Of a DNA stretch of 64,000 nucleotides, positions 11,218-22,711 are shown one piece after another. How positions within the stretch are numbered: the first letter of the stretch is position 1; every line of letters begins with the position of its first letter. Source of the stretch: Phlegmacium glaucopus (taxonomy: Eukaryota > Basidiomycota > Agaricomycetes > Agaricales > Cortinariaceae); the NCBI GenBank assembly GCA_015039465.1, contig MU130366.1, positions 124,490 to 188,489 on the forward strand, given 5' to 3'. A program made the position numbers and the translations under genes. Under the pieces are notes generated by a model. That model saw nothing but the letters and a program-made list of their open reading frames with translations, made no database searches and had not been told where the DNA came from.

Positions 11218-11586
11218 CATCCAGACACCCTCAACAGTATGGGGCATCTAGCTAGGACATACTGTCATCAGGCAAGGTGGAATGAAGCAGAGCAGCTGTT
11301 TTTTCAAGTTATGGACATGAACAAGAAACTGCTTGGTGAAGAACATCCACACACCTTCAACAGTATGGCAAATCTAGCAAGCACATACAGAGAACAGAGA
11401 AGGTGGAATGAGGCAGAGCAACTGTTTGTTCAAGTTTTGGACATGAGGAAGAGGCTGCTTGGTGAGGAACATCCCGGCACCCTCAACAGTATGGAAAATC
11501 TAGCAAGCACATATAGGGATCAGGGAAAGTTGAATGAGGCAGATAAATTGGAGCTTGAAGCTGTAACTATAAGGAAGAGAATATGA
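11218..11586 (+). pseudogene. Distal TPR units and C-terminus of NLR copy A, beyond the MITE
   Basis: Three further TPR units (units 15-17) continue in the same frame after the MITE, starting HPDTLNSM and ending in the gene's natural tail DKLELEAVTIRKRI before TGA at 11584-11586. Copy B ends in the equivalent DKLEPEVVTIR. The 177 bp added by the element and its target duplication is a multiple of three. The frame would be kept if the element had no stop, but it has one at 11116-11118. Without splicing or readthrough this segment is untranslated. Confidence 0.6.
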
Positions 11587-11789
11587 AGACACTGAAGTGG
11601 TCTAATCTCAAGTATACTCCAGTGGACTCCAGTAATATACTATTGGTACACTGAAGACGACTGACTCAGGTGTGATCACTGATAAATGTGTGCTCAGGGT
11701 TTCTATGGCCTAACCACTGAGTTAAGCATTGCAGAATAGTACCAACTTGAGTGAAACAATGGAATATACAACAAAATGAAGGCCTCATG

Positions 11790-12145
11790 ACTTTGAACCT
11801 GATGTAGCTGAATGGGAAGCAATCTCCCTGGTGGCCCACTGGCTCAGAGCATTCTGCTCTGCTACCACTAACATGTCAACAACCAAGAAACCAATGATAT
11901 CAACTGTCCATGCTATTTTCTGTGGCTTACAAGTCATATCAAGGAGATTCTGGACTTATACAGCCCTACCTCAGCTTGGAGAGGGCCTACTTGCAGCACA
12001 CCAAAACCTAAGTGAGTATTACTATATATCAGATGAGTCTCCATGTTACACCTGGCTGTTACTTCTGTGCAAGGAGCCAAACCACCAGAGAAATTTTTTC
12101 AAAAGTAGCCCCAACTTAAGGGTGATTTCCATAATGATTTTCATC
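11790..12145 (+). pseudogene. hAT transposase relic
   Basis: The plus strand reads AEWEAISLVAHWLRAF, then STTKKPMISTVHAIFCGLQ, GEGLLAAHQNLSEYYY and SDESPCYTW. This is the pattern I know from the region preceding the dimerisation domain of basidiomycete hAT transposases (STTHAIFRGLQ, LSDYYY, DESPFYTW). The open stretch is about 110 codons, lacks the zinc finger and the C-terminal dimerisation motif, and ends where another element has inserted. It is a dead fragment. Confidence 0.6.
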
Positions 12146-12153
12146 ATAGTGTC

Positions 12154-12706
12154 TAGTGTGTGAAGGTCCGGTTACAAGACTGGAAAAAGACTGTAACCAG
12201 ACCAGACTGGACAAGAAAAAGACCAGTCTCAATTAACCGGTCTTTTGAGTTTCAGACCAGTTTAAACCAGCAAAAGGGTAGCCCTAATTTACTGCTTTCC
12301 AATGAGCCCAAGATCATAAAAATCCAATAAAAACTAGCTGAGAAATAAATAGATCTGTAAAATAGTCTAAAATATTCACTAAAATAAGGCATTTTACTAG
12401 TTTTACTGTAGAAAATCCAAATCCTAACGGAATTTAACATTCTTGGGCTCGTTCGGAAGCTATTATTAAACTTAACAACGGTTTTTGATACAAAAATATA
12501 TATTTGTCAGCAGAAGACCAGTTACAGACTGATTAAGACCAGTTAGGACCAGAACCAGTCCTAGGACCAAAAAAAAACAATGTAAACTGGTCCTAAGCAG
12601 TCCAGTCCGGTCTTTTTCGGTCCTAGGACCAAGGTGGACCGGTTACAGTCTTGGTTAAAGGCCCTGAGGGTCAAAAAACCGGACCAGACCAGACTTTTAA
12701 ACACTA
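12154..12706. mobile_element. Non-autonomous hAT element (553 bp) with perfect 8-bp target duplication
   Basis: The element is flanked by the perfect direct repeat ATAGTGTC (12146-12153 and 12707-12714), the 8-bp target duplication expected for hAT. Its termini are imperfect inverted repeats, TAGTGTGTGAAGGTC at the left and TAGTGTTTAAAAGTC read inward from the right. Many subterminal copies of GGTCCGGT, CCAGTC and ACCAGTTA occur in both orientations, typical of transposase-binding arrays. It has no coding capacity. It sits next to the hAT transposase relic. Confidence 0.85.
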
Positions 12707-13299
12707 ATAGTGTCTTTTGCTGAAATTTTCATTGAAAGAATTCATTAATTTTGTACTATCATAGGCCAGAGTTCTAATATGCAATGAAAACATCTGAGGT
12801 CTACAAGGATAACTGTTCAGGCATTGCAATTGAGTATATTCACATGCACTTGCTGTTAGGGGACACCCAATTTCAATCCAAACCTCAACCTCAGAACCAT
12901 ACATCCCACCTTTCTAACAACCTCCAACCTTCCATCCAACTCCACTTCCATCACTGGTTTACTCTGGAACTCCATAACTCCATTCCAACTCCGATCCTCC
13001 GCTTCACTCTGTCTTTTATTTTTATTTTTCACATCACACCACTTCTTAATTAATTAATTAATTATTATTGTATCATTCCTTTATTTATTTTATATCTCCA
13101 TTATGTCCATATTAGTACTTAAATACCCCCAGCCTAGCAGGGATCCCCATCCTTTCCTCTTTGGATCCCCTGCTAGGTGAGTCACTTGTAGATATCTTTT
13201 CTGAAATATTATTAACTTTGGATCCCCTGCTAGCTTCATCAGGAAAAATGATTTTGGCCCTAGGTAGCCTTGGGTAATTTGTTAGTATCACATCACTAC

Positions 13300-13470
13300 T
13301 CAGGACATCCCAGGACACCCCAGGACATCCTAGAGCAGCACAGGTAAAATTTGAGTGTTACACACTTATCCAAGGACACCTCAGGACAACCTAGGACAGC
13401 ATAGATAAAGGTTTGACTGTCACCCATTTTCTCAGGACACCTTTAGTGTATCCTGGTGCATTGACCATCT
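13300..13470. repeat. Imperfect short repeats of CAGGACA/CCTAGGACA type
   Basis: CAGGACATCC, CAGGACACCC, CAGGACATCCTAG, AGGACACCTCAGGACAACCTAGGACAG and related words recur through this stretch and again at 14095-14215. It is a degenerate minisatellite in the spacer between the NLR genes, with no open frame. A TAAT microsatellite lies at about 13047-13069. Confidence 0.5.
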
Positions 13471-13980
13471 GGATTAAATCACATCAGGAGGCCCTGGGAG
13501 TCCCTTAGAATTTATGAATTTTGCTAGAAAATCTTTAACCGCCGCGTCCAGAAAAGTATTTTGCAGTTTTCTCAATAAGGAGAGCTGCTATTAATATAAT
13601 TTAAACATATTCAGGGTCCTAAAACAATTCTCTACCATCTTTAAAAAATTTCCTTTTTTGGAATTTATGTAATCTACCCTGACCCAGCACCATATGCTCA
13701 AAATCATGCTTATCTGTGATCATGTGACCAATGGTCTGTGCGCCATCCAAAAGATATATAAACCACCCACAATTTTGTTTTCTTATTGCCTACTTCCCCT
13801 AGTATTATACTAGTATATTTATGTATCACTATTTTATTATTATTTTATTACTAGTATATATGATGTTTAGAATAATTGAATATAATTTTATTATTATTAT
13901 TATTATTCTGTTGTGTGAGACCACTCAAATATCTGGTTTATATATGTTTTCTAGCATCAGATCCAAAGGGACCTAAGGCT

Positions 13981-14098
13981 GCCTCAGGATGCTCTCAGGT
14001 TGCCTCAGGTTGCTCTCAGGTTGCCTCAGGTTGCTCTCAGGTTGCCTCAGGACGCTCTCAGGTTGCCTCAGGACGCTCTCAGGTTGCCTCAGGTTGCC
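13981..14098 (+). repeat. 21-bp minisatellite, about 5.6 copies
   Basis: Tandem copies of GCCTCAGGTTGCTCTCAGG plus TT (21 nt) start at 13981, 14002, 14023, 14044, 14065 and 14086, with only AT/TT/AC changes in the middle. The period is a multiple of three, so the plus strand reads as a repeating heptapeptide of ASGCSQV type within a 78-codon ORF. That ORF has no other gene-like property and I do not call it coding. Confidence 0.8.
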
Positions 14099-14799
14099 CC
14101 AGGACAGCCTAAGACTTTTCATACATAGGTAACTTGCACCCCAGGGCGACCTCTTGACCTGAGTGCCCTGAGCTGCCTGGGGCACCCCAGGACATTTCAG
14201 GACAGCCTAGGGCAGAAGTCATTTTTCCTGATGTTGACTAAGTCAGCATCGCAGTTGCCCTAACACTTGCTTTAGTTAAATTGAAGACTATATGACTATG
14301 GGAGCACAGGATGATTATGTAGATGCAGGCATACTCATTGTCAACAGGTATGGATGCAAAATACACTTAAAAGACTTCAGCTCTCACAAATACATATCAC
14401 ACAGGCATGTACAGCACAGCATATTAGGCATGGATTAGATTAGATTTTGGACTCCTTAATTACCCTTTTGAGACAGATGCCATTTTGTTCAACCCAAAAT
14501 TAAATAGCTCTGTCAGTTTTGGTCTGAATGCTTATCCCCCTAACAGATTTGTAGCCCTCAATGAATGGAAACATTAAAGAAAAGAGAATTTCCTCTTTTT
14601 GTGATGGCCCTATTTAGTTGTTTTTGAGTTGAATGTCAGATTTCCAAGGTCTGCTTTCAGTTAAGAACCACCACATTTCTATGATTTCTGCTAAAAAGTT
14701 AAAATTTTTATTTTTTGTCCCCAACATAGCAATTGAAAGTAAACAAGATGGAGTACAAACACTTTTCTATGTTGATGATTAGACCACATCAGTCTCTTC

Positions 14800-16247
14800 C
14801 TACCTTATAGTTACAACTTCAGGCTCCAATTTGTCTGCCACAATCTGCCTTCCTTGATGATGGTATATTTTTGCTAGATTTTCCATACTTGTGAGGGTGT
14901 CTGGATGTTCTGCACCAAACAACTTCTTTCTTGTGTCCACAACTTGTACCTCCAGCTGCTCTGCCTCATTCCACCTTCCCTGACTATGGTATGTGTTTGC
15001 TAGATTTTCCATACTTGTGAGGGTGTCTGGATGTGCTGCACCAAGTAACTTCTTCCTTATATTCATAACATGAACATCTAGCTGCTCTGACTCACTCCAC
15101 CTTCCCTGATGATTGTATGTACTTGCTAGATTAGCCATGCTCTTAAGGGTGTCTGGATGTTCTGCACCAAGCAGCTCCTTGCTTATGTCCATAACTTGAA
15201 TGTCCAGCTGCTCTGCCTCATTCCACCTCCCCTGAGCCCAATATGTGGTTGCTAGATTTCCCATGCTGTTGAGGGTGTCTGGATGTTCTGCACCAAGCAC
15301 CTTCTTGCTCATGCTCATAACTTGAACCTCCAGCTGCTCTGCCTCATTCAACATTCCCTGATATCTGTATGTGCTTGCTAGGTTTGCCACACTGATGAGA
15401 GTGTGTGGATGTTCTGCACCAAGCAGCTTCTTTCTCATGTTAATGACTTGAACATGCAGCTGTTCTGCTTCATTCCACTTTCCCTGATCTTTGTACGTAC
15501 TTGCTAAATTTGACATACTTATGAGGGTGTCTGGATGTTCTTCACCAAGCAGCTTCTTGCTCAAGTCCATAACTTGAACCTCCAGTTGCTCTGCCTCATT
15601 CCACCTCCCCTGAGCACAGTATGTGCAAGTTAGATTCCTCATACTGTTGAGGGTGTTTGGATGTTCTGCACCAAGCAGCTTCTTGTTCATGTCCATGACT
15701 CGAACCTCCAGCTGCTCTGCCTCATTCCATCTGCCCTGATCTCTGTATGTACTTGCTAGATTTGCCATACTGGCAAGGGTGTTTGGATGTTCTGCACCAA
15801 GCAGCCTCCTGCTCATGTCCATAACTTGAACCTCTAGCTGCTCTGCATCATTCCACCTTCCCTGATCCCTATATGTACTTGCTAGATGTGCCATACTAAT
15901 GAGGGTGTTTGGATGTTTTGCACTAAGCACCTTCTTCCTCATGTCCATAACTTGAACCCTTAGCTGCTCTGCCTCATTCATCCCTGATAACTGTATGTGC
16001 TTGCTAGGTTGGCCATGCTGTTAAGGGTGTCTGGATGTTCTATACCAAGCACCTTCTTGCTCATGTCCATGACTTGAACCTCCAGCTGCTCTGCCTCATT
16101 CCACCTTCCCTGCTCCCCATATATGCCTGCTAGGTTTGCCATACTGTTGAGGGTGTGTGGGTGTTCTGCACCAAGCAGCTTCTTGCTCATGTCCATAACT
16201 TGAACCTCTAGCTGCTCTGCATTATCCCAGTCTCCATTCTCCCCCAT
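14800..16247 (-). pseudogene. TPR array of NLR copy B, frameshifted
   Basis: Eleven TPR units of the same 42-residue type as copy A. The first two are read from 16247 to about 15990, then a net loss of four bases (GGATGAATGAGG where other units read GGAAGGTGGAATGAGG) shifts the frame. The remaining nine units are open from 15981 to 14800. The C-terminus DKLEPEVVTIR ends at TAG (14800-14802). Units differ in order and number from copy A (17 units), so the array has been reshaped since duplication. Inactive unless translated in parts. Confidence 0.75.
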
Positions 16248-16295
16248 TACTAGTGAAAAATTCCTCCATTTATCATCATAGTATTGCTCAATATG

Positions 16296-18405
16296 TCATA
16301 TCTGCCTTCCATGTAACTTATTTGCCTTAATATGTGGAAAAATCAACCTTCGTAGGGCATAATCCTCACTCTCAAATCTCCATGGAATTGCACAGGACAA
16401 GATTATGCTTCCCATCTCACACATTCTTTGCTGTTCAGATTTTGACATTCTCTCCCTACTCCAGTAGTGCACCAGGGGGTGAACAGAAAATACTTTAGAT
16501 GATTGTCCCCTTTTCATCAAGGAGAATGACAGAAGGACACTAATCCCTTGTCCAAAGATGAAATCATCCCAGTGACCATCATTGTTCAAGCCAAGCAGAG
16601 TATGATCCAGTAAAGTAACTGCCTGAGGTAAAATTGCAGCTATGTTATCATCAACAACATATTCCATACCCTCCTCAGCAGCAGATTGGAATATGTCTTT
16701 AGAGATATTACTATGATGATAGAAAGCACATATCTGAAGAATTATAATTGCAATCTGTGCTGCTTGTGCATCCCCAGTGGTAGATTGCCCACCAGCTCTC
16801 TTTTCTATCTCTTTGAAAGATAAATCCCAAGTCCCATAGACTGTTTGATTATAATTGGATGCCCCTGTGAATATAGCATCTGACATAAGAGTCTGACAAT
16901 GCAAGGACAATTGGACCAGATATTCATTGATATCACATTTCCCAGCATCAATATATGCACCAGCATGATCAACAGCAAGAGGAATACCACCAAGCTCAGT
17001 GACAATACTCTTGGCAGCTTGCAAATGCTCAGGTGAAGCATCCAAATAGCTAGCCTTCAGAAGTAGAGTCATAGCATCTGGCTCCTTCATTTCACTTATC
17101 TCAATCACATTCTCAAATCCTATGACCCTTCCTATGGATCTGTTTCTACTGGTGATCAGAATATTACCTCTGTTACCTGGAGGAATGAACTTGGCCACCA
17201 CCTCTGGAGGAGGATCACCAGCATTATCAAACACAATCAACCATTCCTCTTGAATGCAAGATATCCACTGGAGGACAGACTCAACTGAGCTATCCACACC
17301 AGAAGTTTGTGCAGCAGGCATGCTGGATATACCCTTGAGAGATGTTATAATGCTCTCATAAGAGGAGGCATCAACCCAGAACACATATGAAAAACTAAAC
17401 CAAGAAATGAATCCAGTGTTATGAATAATAATATGAAAACACTTACTTGCCAGACATTTCTTCTGTGAACTTAAGACAGATCTGAGTCTTTCCAATCCCT
17501 CCCATTCCCCAGAGGAGACAAGAGCACCTTGGCATCAGTCTACTATTAGCATGAGCAACAAAAAATCTTCCCAAGCTTGTCAAGCTCATCTTTCCATCCA
17601 GTAAAGAATAGACTGGAGAGTGGTTTCTGAGGTACAGGAATCTTCATCTGCTGTTCACTAGTATTGGCGGGGAAATTATTGATGATATGATACTGGGAGA
17701 CAAATTATTTCTAAATTATTTACACAGTCTACGAGGATGACTTACAAAAATACCACCTGTGATGAACACACTTTGGGCATTCGCAAAAGGAGTCGGAAGA
17801 TACAAGCCTGACTTCTGAGTCTGCTAATCATCAGCAAAAGCAGAGAACACATTGTGTAAGCAACTCACCGAGGGATTTTGTTCTGATTCCTTGGACCCCA
17901 AGTTGGCATGCATTATGACATCAGGTGAGGAGGTTAAAGTCCCTTCCGGATGGGCTACGGGTGCATCTGCCAAAGCAGAAGCCGAACAGTGGAATTGAAA
18001 GTCATGAATAGCCTAATTGACGACGGTGATCGAGTAATTATGGATGTGATGGGCTAAGCTGAACATTCACATTAACGCCGGCAGCTGGAACACTAACAGG
18101 AGCAAGATCATCAATCGCCAAAGTAGAAACCGAAGTAGAAGCCAGGAAGTCATGGGCAGTCTGATTGATGACATTAAATACTTAAGGATGGGATGGACGC
18201 ATTGAATGCTCACAGTAACGCCAGCGACTTGAATAACTTGTGCGCTTGTAGCTGCAGCACTAGCGGAAACAAATAGCATGAGATCAGCGATGCTTGTTTT
18301 GATGGTCGATGTCAGTTCAGACCTTGAACCCAGAGCATCGTTGATGGCAAGAGATGAATATTTTGAGTTCCTGGACCCGAAAATTTTCTTAAAAATGAGC
18401 TTCAT
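16296..18405 (-). pseudogene. NLR-like STAND protein copy B, N-terminal region plus NB-ARC, inactivated
   Basis: Same exon layout as copy A, starting at ATG 18405-18403 with first exon 18214-18405. The NB-ARC exon (from about 17400) is nearly identical to copy A, including WLIVFDNAGD, GGIPLAVDHAGAYI and HPLVHYWSRER. Lesions differ. A run of six T (five in copy A), read on the minus strand near 17559-17564, shifts the frame just before the Walker A GMGGIGKTQ. A TGA at 16298-16296 replaces GGA, 30 bases before the codon that is TAG in copy A; that codon is intact TGG here. With the TPR frameshift there are at least three disruptions. Confidence 0.75.
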
Positions 18406-18469
18406 ATCGTTGAACAGTAAGTTGTGGTCGATGAAGGTGATGAGAGTCAGAAAGAAAAATGCTCTGGAT

Positions 18470-18790
18470 TACATAAACAATGATCCAGCTTCTCCACCTC
18501 CGACTGCGAAACCTCCTTCTCGTGATCCCTCACCTCTCCATAGTGGTATGTAAATTGATATCGCCTGGTAAATTTGCAGCCTCCGAGCGATGATCAAGAA
18601 CTCCAAGGATTGTACACCAAAGTCCGTGTTCTGGACGCCTGACGAGCAGATTATGCGAACTCATGCGATACCTTAAAGAAACTCGCGCTGAATCATAATC
18701 TTTCCTTCCCAAGCTTCAAGTCAAACCCACGACGAACTCACTGGTGCAAATCGCAAATGAGTAGATGTACAGCAATTATCGGCACTCACT
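18470..18790 (+). pseudogene. Decayed divergent reading frame upstream of NLR copy B
   Basis: Counterpart of 6627-7000. The plus strand carries PPSRDPSPL, a possible intron, then QPPSDDQELQ, KVRVLDA followed by a stop, DYANSCDTLKKLAL and NLSFPSFKSNPRRTHWC. The amino-acid pattern is shared with the other arm although both are disrupted, so an ancestral gene divergent from the NLR is likely. Family not recognised. Confidence 0.3.
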
Positions 18791-19166
18791 GAATATCGCC
18801 GTGTTGAGGCATAAGAACTACTGGGAATAAGAACTACTGGGAATGGTTGCGTGGAAATTGCAGCAGAGAGAGCAGCGTTAATGAGAAATTATCTGTTGCG
18901 AGAAACCAAATGAACGACTCGAGGAGGCTCTCATTTTATGGAGTTTCTTATACTGATCGTTACTCCGCCGTATAACCTTTTTGGACGTCGGGTTGCGAGA
19001 CACAACGCAAGGAACAGATCAAGAACTTCGTAAACGGATATCTGATATGCAATAAAGATTTTGCCACGGTTGAAAAACTTCAAGGTCTGTCTGGCTTCTC
19101 TCTCTTGATTCGTTCAAGGTGTAAACTGATGCAGGCATCATCAGTAGCATCTTACGAAAGAGACTC

Positions 19167-19469
19167 TTATTCAACTTGCTAATGCCGATTTCAAAATCGA
19201 ATGACTGAAGAACTAACCAGAAGATGTACTTACTCGAAGACATGGTCATACGATTGATGGAATGCAACTTCATGCTTGGCAAGGTATATTCTTCATTCCT
19301 AGCCTCCTATTTCTTCCTTATTATTCCTGCGTATAGAATATCGAATAAATGTAACTTATCATTGAAGATCTTGAAGCTCTTATGGAACTCTAAGATGAGA
19401 ACATGTAGCAATCCACGAAGACCTTGGTTTGTAATAGCATTAACCCTGTGTCGTTGCTCCATGCCTACC
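19167..19469. other. Short interval between the NLR arm and the Harbinger element
   Basis: No supported gene. Removing the transposon and one ATT joins this sequence directly to 22993 onward (CCATGCCTACC-ATT-GTCGCCGG), so both sides are one interrupted host segment. I could not assign it a function. Confidence 0.5.
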
Positions 19470-19720
19470 ATTAGGGGAATTCAAAGTTAACGAAGACGCG
19501 ACTTCGAAGCAGCTGCTTCACTTTTTATTTTTAGTTTTTGAAGCGGTTCAACTTTGACCACTTGAGTAACCCCGACTTCATTTTCAATTTTGAAGTTGCT
19601 TCAAATCCGGCGGGGTTTGAAGTTACATGTCAGCTGTGACAAACGATGTGATGATAAGATCTTAGATGTCCTAGATAGAGATAAGAAATTTTAGACAGTA
19701 GATATCTTCCTCTCTTTGAC

Positions 19721-21185
19721 ATGCCTCGCATTACAGAACGCCAAGAAGACACAAATGTACTTCTCAACATATTTATTGTACACCTGCTGGCCCGCATGGA
19801 GGCAGATGCCTTTCGTGCAGGTGCTGACTCTGAGTCTGACTCAGAGGCTAGCTCAGACTCCTCACAGGCCAGTGATGACCCAATAACAGAAGGGATCATC
19901 AACTCAATTGAAGAACTCTACAAGGATAGGTATACAGGGCCACGTCGTGACATCCCGAAGACTCAAGAAAATCTCCGCCTCCTCCTTGATGATTACCACA
20001 AACACTTTCCTGATATCTTCCGCTCCTATACCCGCATCACACCAGAATGCTTTGATGACCTCGTCAATTCTATCAAGGATCATCCTGTCTTCCACAACAA
20101 TTCAAATAATCCACAAATGGCTGTCAAGGAGCAGGTGGCCATTGCACTTTACCGATTTGGGCATTACGGTAACGCTGCCAGCACCATGAAAGTTGCACTT
20201 TGGGCTGGCGTCAGCTATGGAACAGTCAGGAATATCACAATCCAAGTCATGACAGCCCTCTGTGATCCCCGTTTTCGTGCAGCCATCATGCCTTGGCCAA
20301 ACCCAGAGGAAATCGAGCGTGCAAAGGCCTGGGTGGAAGGCAATTCATGCCCAGCTTGGCACGATGGATGGTGGATGGTGGATGGTACCCTTGTTCCCCT
20401 TTTTCAACACCCACACCACTTTGGCAATACCTTCTTTGATCGCAAATCCAATTACTCAATGAATGTTCAGGTGTGTGATCTGCAATTACATTTTCTATGA
20501 TCATTAAATTGTCCTAGGTGATCAATCGTCCTGACTTAAAGATCATTGACTATGGAATTGGCTATCCAGGAAGCCAACATGATGCAACAGCCTGGAGAGA
20601 AACTCGTCTACCTCCTGAGCATGAACAACTTTTTGGTCCAGGTGATTTTGTTTGGGCAGACTCTGCATACCCACTAAAAACATGGTGTCAAGCACCTTAT
20701 AAGGAGTGAGTTATTCTATCTGAGCCATAACTATGATATTAACATATTTCAGACCTGAAAAGTTTGATAAAGATAACACTGATCACAACTATCATGTTTC
20801 ACGTATTCGAATTCGATCAGAACACTGCATGGGATACTTAAAGGGAAGATGGTCATCATTACGTGGGCTACGATTGCGGATTGATGACCCAGATGCTCAC
20901 AAGTTTGCTACACTCTGGATTGCCAGCTGCATCCACCTTCACAACTTTGCTATTGGACATGAAGGGAAAGAAAATCCAGAGGCAGACATATTCTATATTG
21001 AAGGTCACCGGTATCTAGAAAAGGAGAGAGAAGAACAGAATAGGTGGAGGGAAGAGCGAAGGGTGCAGCTACAAGAGGAGGAGGCAGAATATGATGTGGT
21101 GGAGAGTGTTGAATTACTTGAAGGGAAGATTAGGCGGGAGGAACTCAAGAAAGCATTATTCAATTACTTAGAAAACAATCAGTAA
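19721..21185 (+). CDS. PIF/Harbinger DDE transposase (HARBI1-like)
   Basis: Three exons (19721-20470, 20518-20705, 20753-21185) with GT-AG introns of 47 nt give a closed 456-residue protein. It catalyses cut-and-paste transposition of the surrounding element. An acidic N-terminus with Ser/Asp/Glu runs is followed by a DNA-binding region (ITPECFDDLVNSI, VSYGTVRNI). The DDE core comprises first Asp in WWMVDGTLVPLF, second Asp in GYPGSQHDATAW and Glu in RIRSEHCMGYLKGRW. An acidic coiled C-terminus rich in Glu and Arg follows. No stops or shifts are visible, so it may be functional. It converges on the accessory gene at 21268. Confidence 0.92.
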
Positions 21186-21267
21186 AAGGTGAAGGAGCGT
21201 TAATTATAAAATAATTTTGACACAAGGGGAAAGGGATATCAGGTATTGCAAATTTTTGTTGAAGGCC

Positions 21268-22711
21268 TTAAAAGCCTTGAGAATAATTGTCGTAGCCAAG
21301 GCCGCTCTGTGAATAGGCCATATTAGTATTGCCTACATTTGCATTCCCAGCATGAAGTTGAGCAAGGGTAATTTGCTTCTCAATCATCTGGAGCTCGTGC
21401 TGTCGCTGACGTTCACGTTCCTCGGCATCATGTTGGTGTTGACGAACCTGTGCCTCGTTTTTCAACTGCTGGATGTTGAGCTCATTCTCCAGGCGTTGGC
21501 GTTTACTTTCTGCTCAAAAACACTCTGATTCTATACGTGATTGGGTGTATGTAGCCGTCAATTCCCAAACCTGTTCAAAGGGGTCTTTACGCTTTCGGGT
21601 AGCACTCCCAGGGATTTCGAAAGATGATGATGACAAGGACTTGGAAACAGGTGGCACAGTAAAAAGGGTATCAGGGATGCTATCAGGTTCCGGCAACTCC
21701 AAACAAGAGGATAGAGAAGTGGTGGATTGTGTTTCCGGGAGCAAGGATAGCGTCTCATCCTGCTCAGCGCGATCGTGATCTGCAAATGATGTGTCGATGG
21801 CGGCATCATCCCAATCAGGGGAGTGTTGGCGATTAGAGTTCATCTGGGTGGTAAGAACGCTGGTGTCAAGGGGGGTGGCTGAGTTTGCGAGAGCAGAGGT
21901 ATCGTAGACAGGACTACCATGGAGAAGGGCATGCATCCTCTTATACCACGGAAACTTGACACACATCTTGTCTGTTACAGTCTCAGAATAATATACAGAT
22001 CGTAAAAATTAAATAATGTACCCCACACATTGCAAATTGGTGTACCGCTATTGATTTCGGCTGTGCGGTCTTCAATGACGAGCCCATGCCCAGTCTGACC
22101 AAGGCTCTTGTGATAGGCTGCATACCGAGTCTTCAGGCTACCATTTAAAAATTAGTTATAACTGGAAATGCAATAAAAATCATACACACGTCCTAATACG
22201 GTTGGAAATGGCTTTGCCAATCTTGTCAGAAGGCAGTGAGGAATGGGGGAAGAGTTTATCCCCGATGTCGCGGCTGATCTGCGCAGTTGTATAACCACCA
22301 CTGGTGACCCCCGGAACATCACCTCCCTTGAAGCCAAAAGCCTTGCGGTATCGGATACTTTCTTCAATTAAAAGGATAAGTCGGGAGGTGTCATCAGGAT
22401 TTTTAAGCCAACTGCAACAATTTTAGGCTGTTTCTTGGAAATATGGACTCGAAAACATACTTGATACCATCGGAAGAGTCTGCATTTTCTTTATCAGATT
22501 CCTGCCCTTCCTCTTGGCCACCATTCATCCTCTCCTTATTGACAGTCTTCTTGGATTTTGACGATGCCTTCTTGGCCATGGTCTTTGTGGGAGCCAGGAT
22601 TGCCGAAGCCTTCTTGGCTTTTTTTGCCTTGGAACTAGCAAGCTTGGCCTTTTCAACAATAAGCTGGGCTTTTAGGATAGATGTCGGAGATGGGGGTGGG
22701 GAATCAGCCAT
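21268..22711 (-). pseudogene. SANT/Myb-like accessory gene of the Harbinger element, with one nonsense codon
   Basis: The second gene of PIF/Harbinger elements usually encodes a Myb/SANT-like DNA-binding partner needed for transposase nuclear entry and end binding. Exons 22461-22711, 22190-22411, 22022-22137 and from 21971 downward share one frame. A Lys/Ala-rich basic N-terminus is followed by the SANT-like region (WLKNPDDTSRLILLIEE, KIGKAISNRIRTLKTRY, CNVWDKMCVKFPWYKRM), an acidic Ser-rich linker and a Gln/Glu coiled coil. TGA at 21516-21514 stops the frame before the coiled coil. The same frame resumes as AESKRQRLENEL and runs to TAA at 21268. One substitution would account for it, so this copy may lack a full partner protein. 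Confidence 0.75.

Larger units (their letters stand above)
6306..11590. repeat. Left arm of a large inverted repeat carrying the NLR gene
   Basis: This arm corresponds in reverse orientation to about 14795-19166. Similarity begins abruptly at the shared word TTTCGTAAGATGCTACTG (about 6306 here and 19166 on the other arm). It continues through a decayed divergent reading frame, the NLR promoter and exons, and into the TPR array. The nucleotide-binding half is nearly identical at protein level between arms. The TPR part differs in repeat number, which makes this arm longer. Confidence 0.85.
14795..19166. repeat. Right arm of the large inverted repeat carrying NLR copy B
   Basis: Reverse-oriented counterpart of 6306-11590. 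It contains, right to left, the shared flank, the decayed divergent frame (18470-18790), NLR copy B exons and its TPR array. It is about 0.9 kb shorter, mainly from fewer TPR units and lack of the MITE. The block that flanks copy A at 6097-6303 is not adjacent here but lies beyond the Harbinger element at 23.5-24.2 kb. Confidence 0.85.

Noticed and set aside
13876..14112. 78-codon ORF with repeated heptapeptide
   Set aside because: It only reflects a 21-bp minisatellite whose period is a multiple of three; no upstream or downstream gene features.
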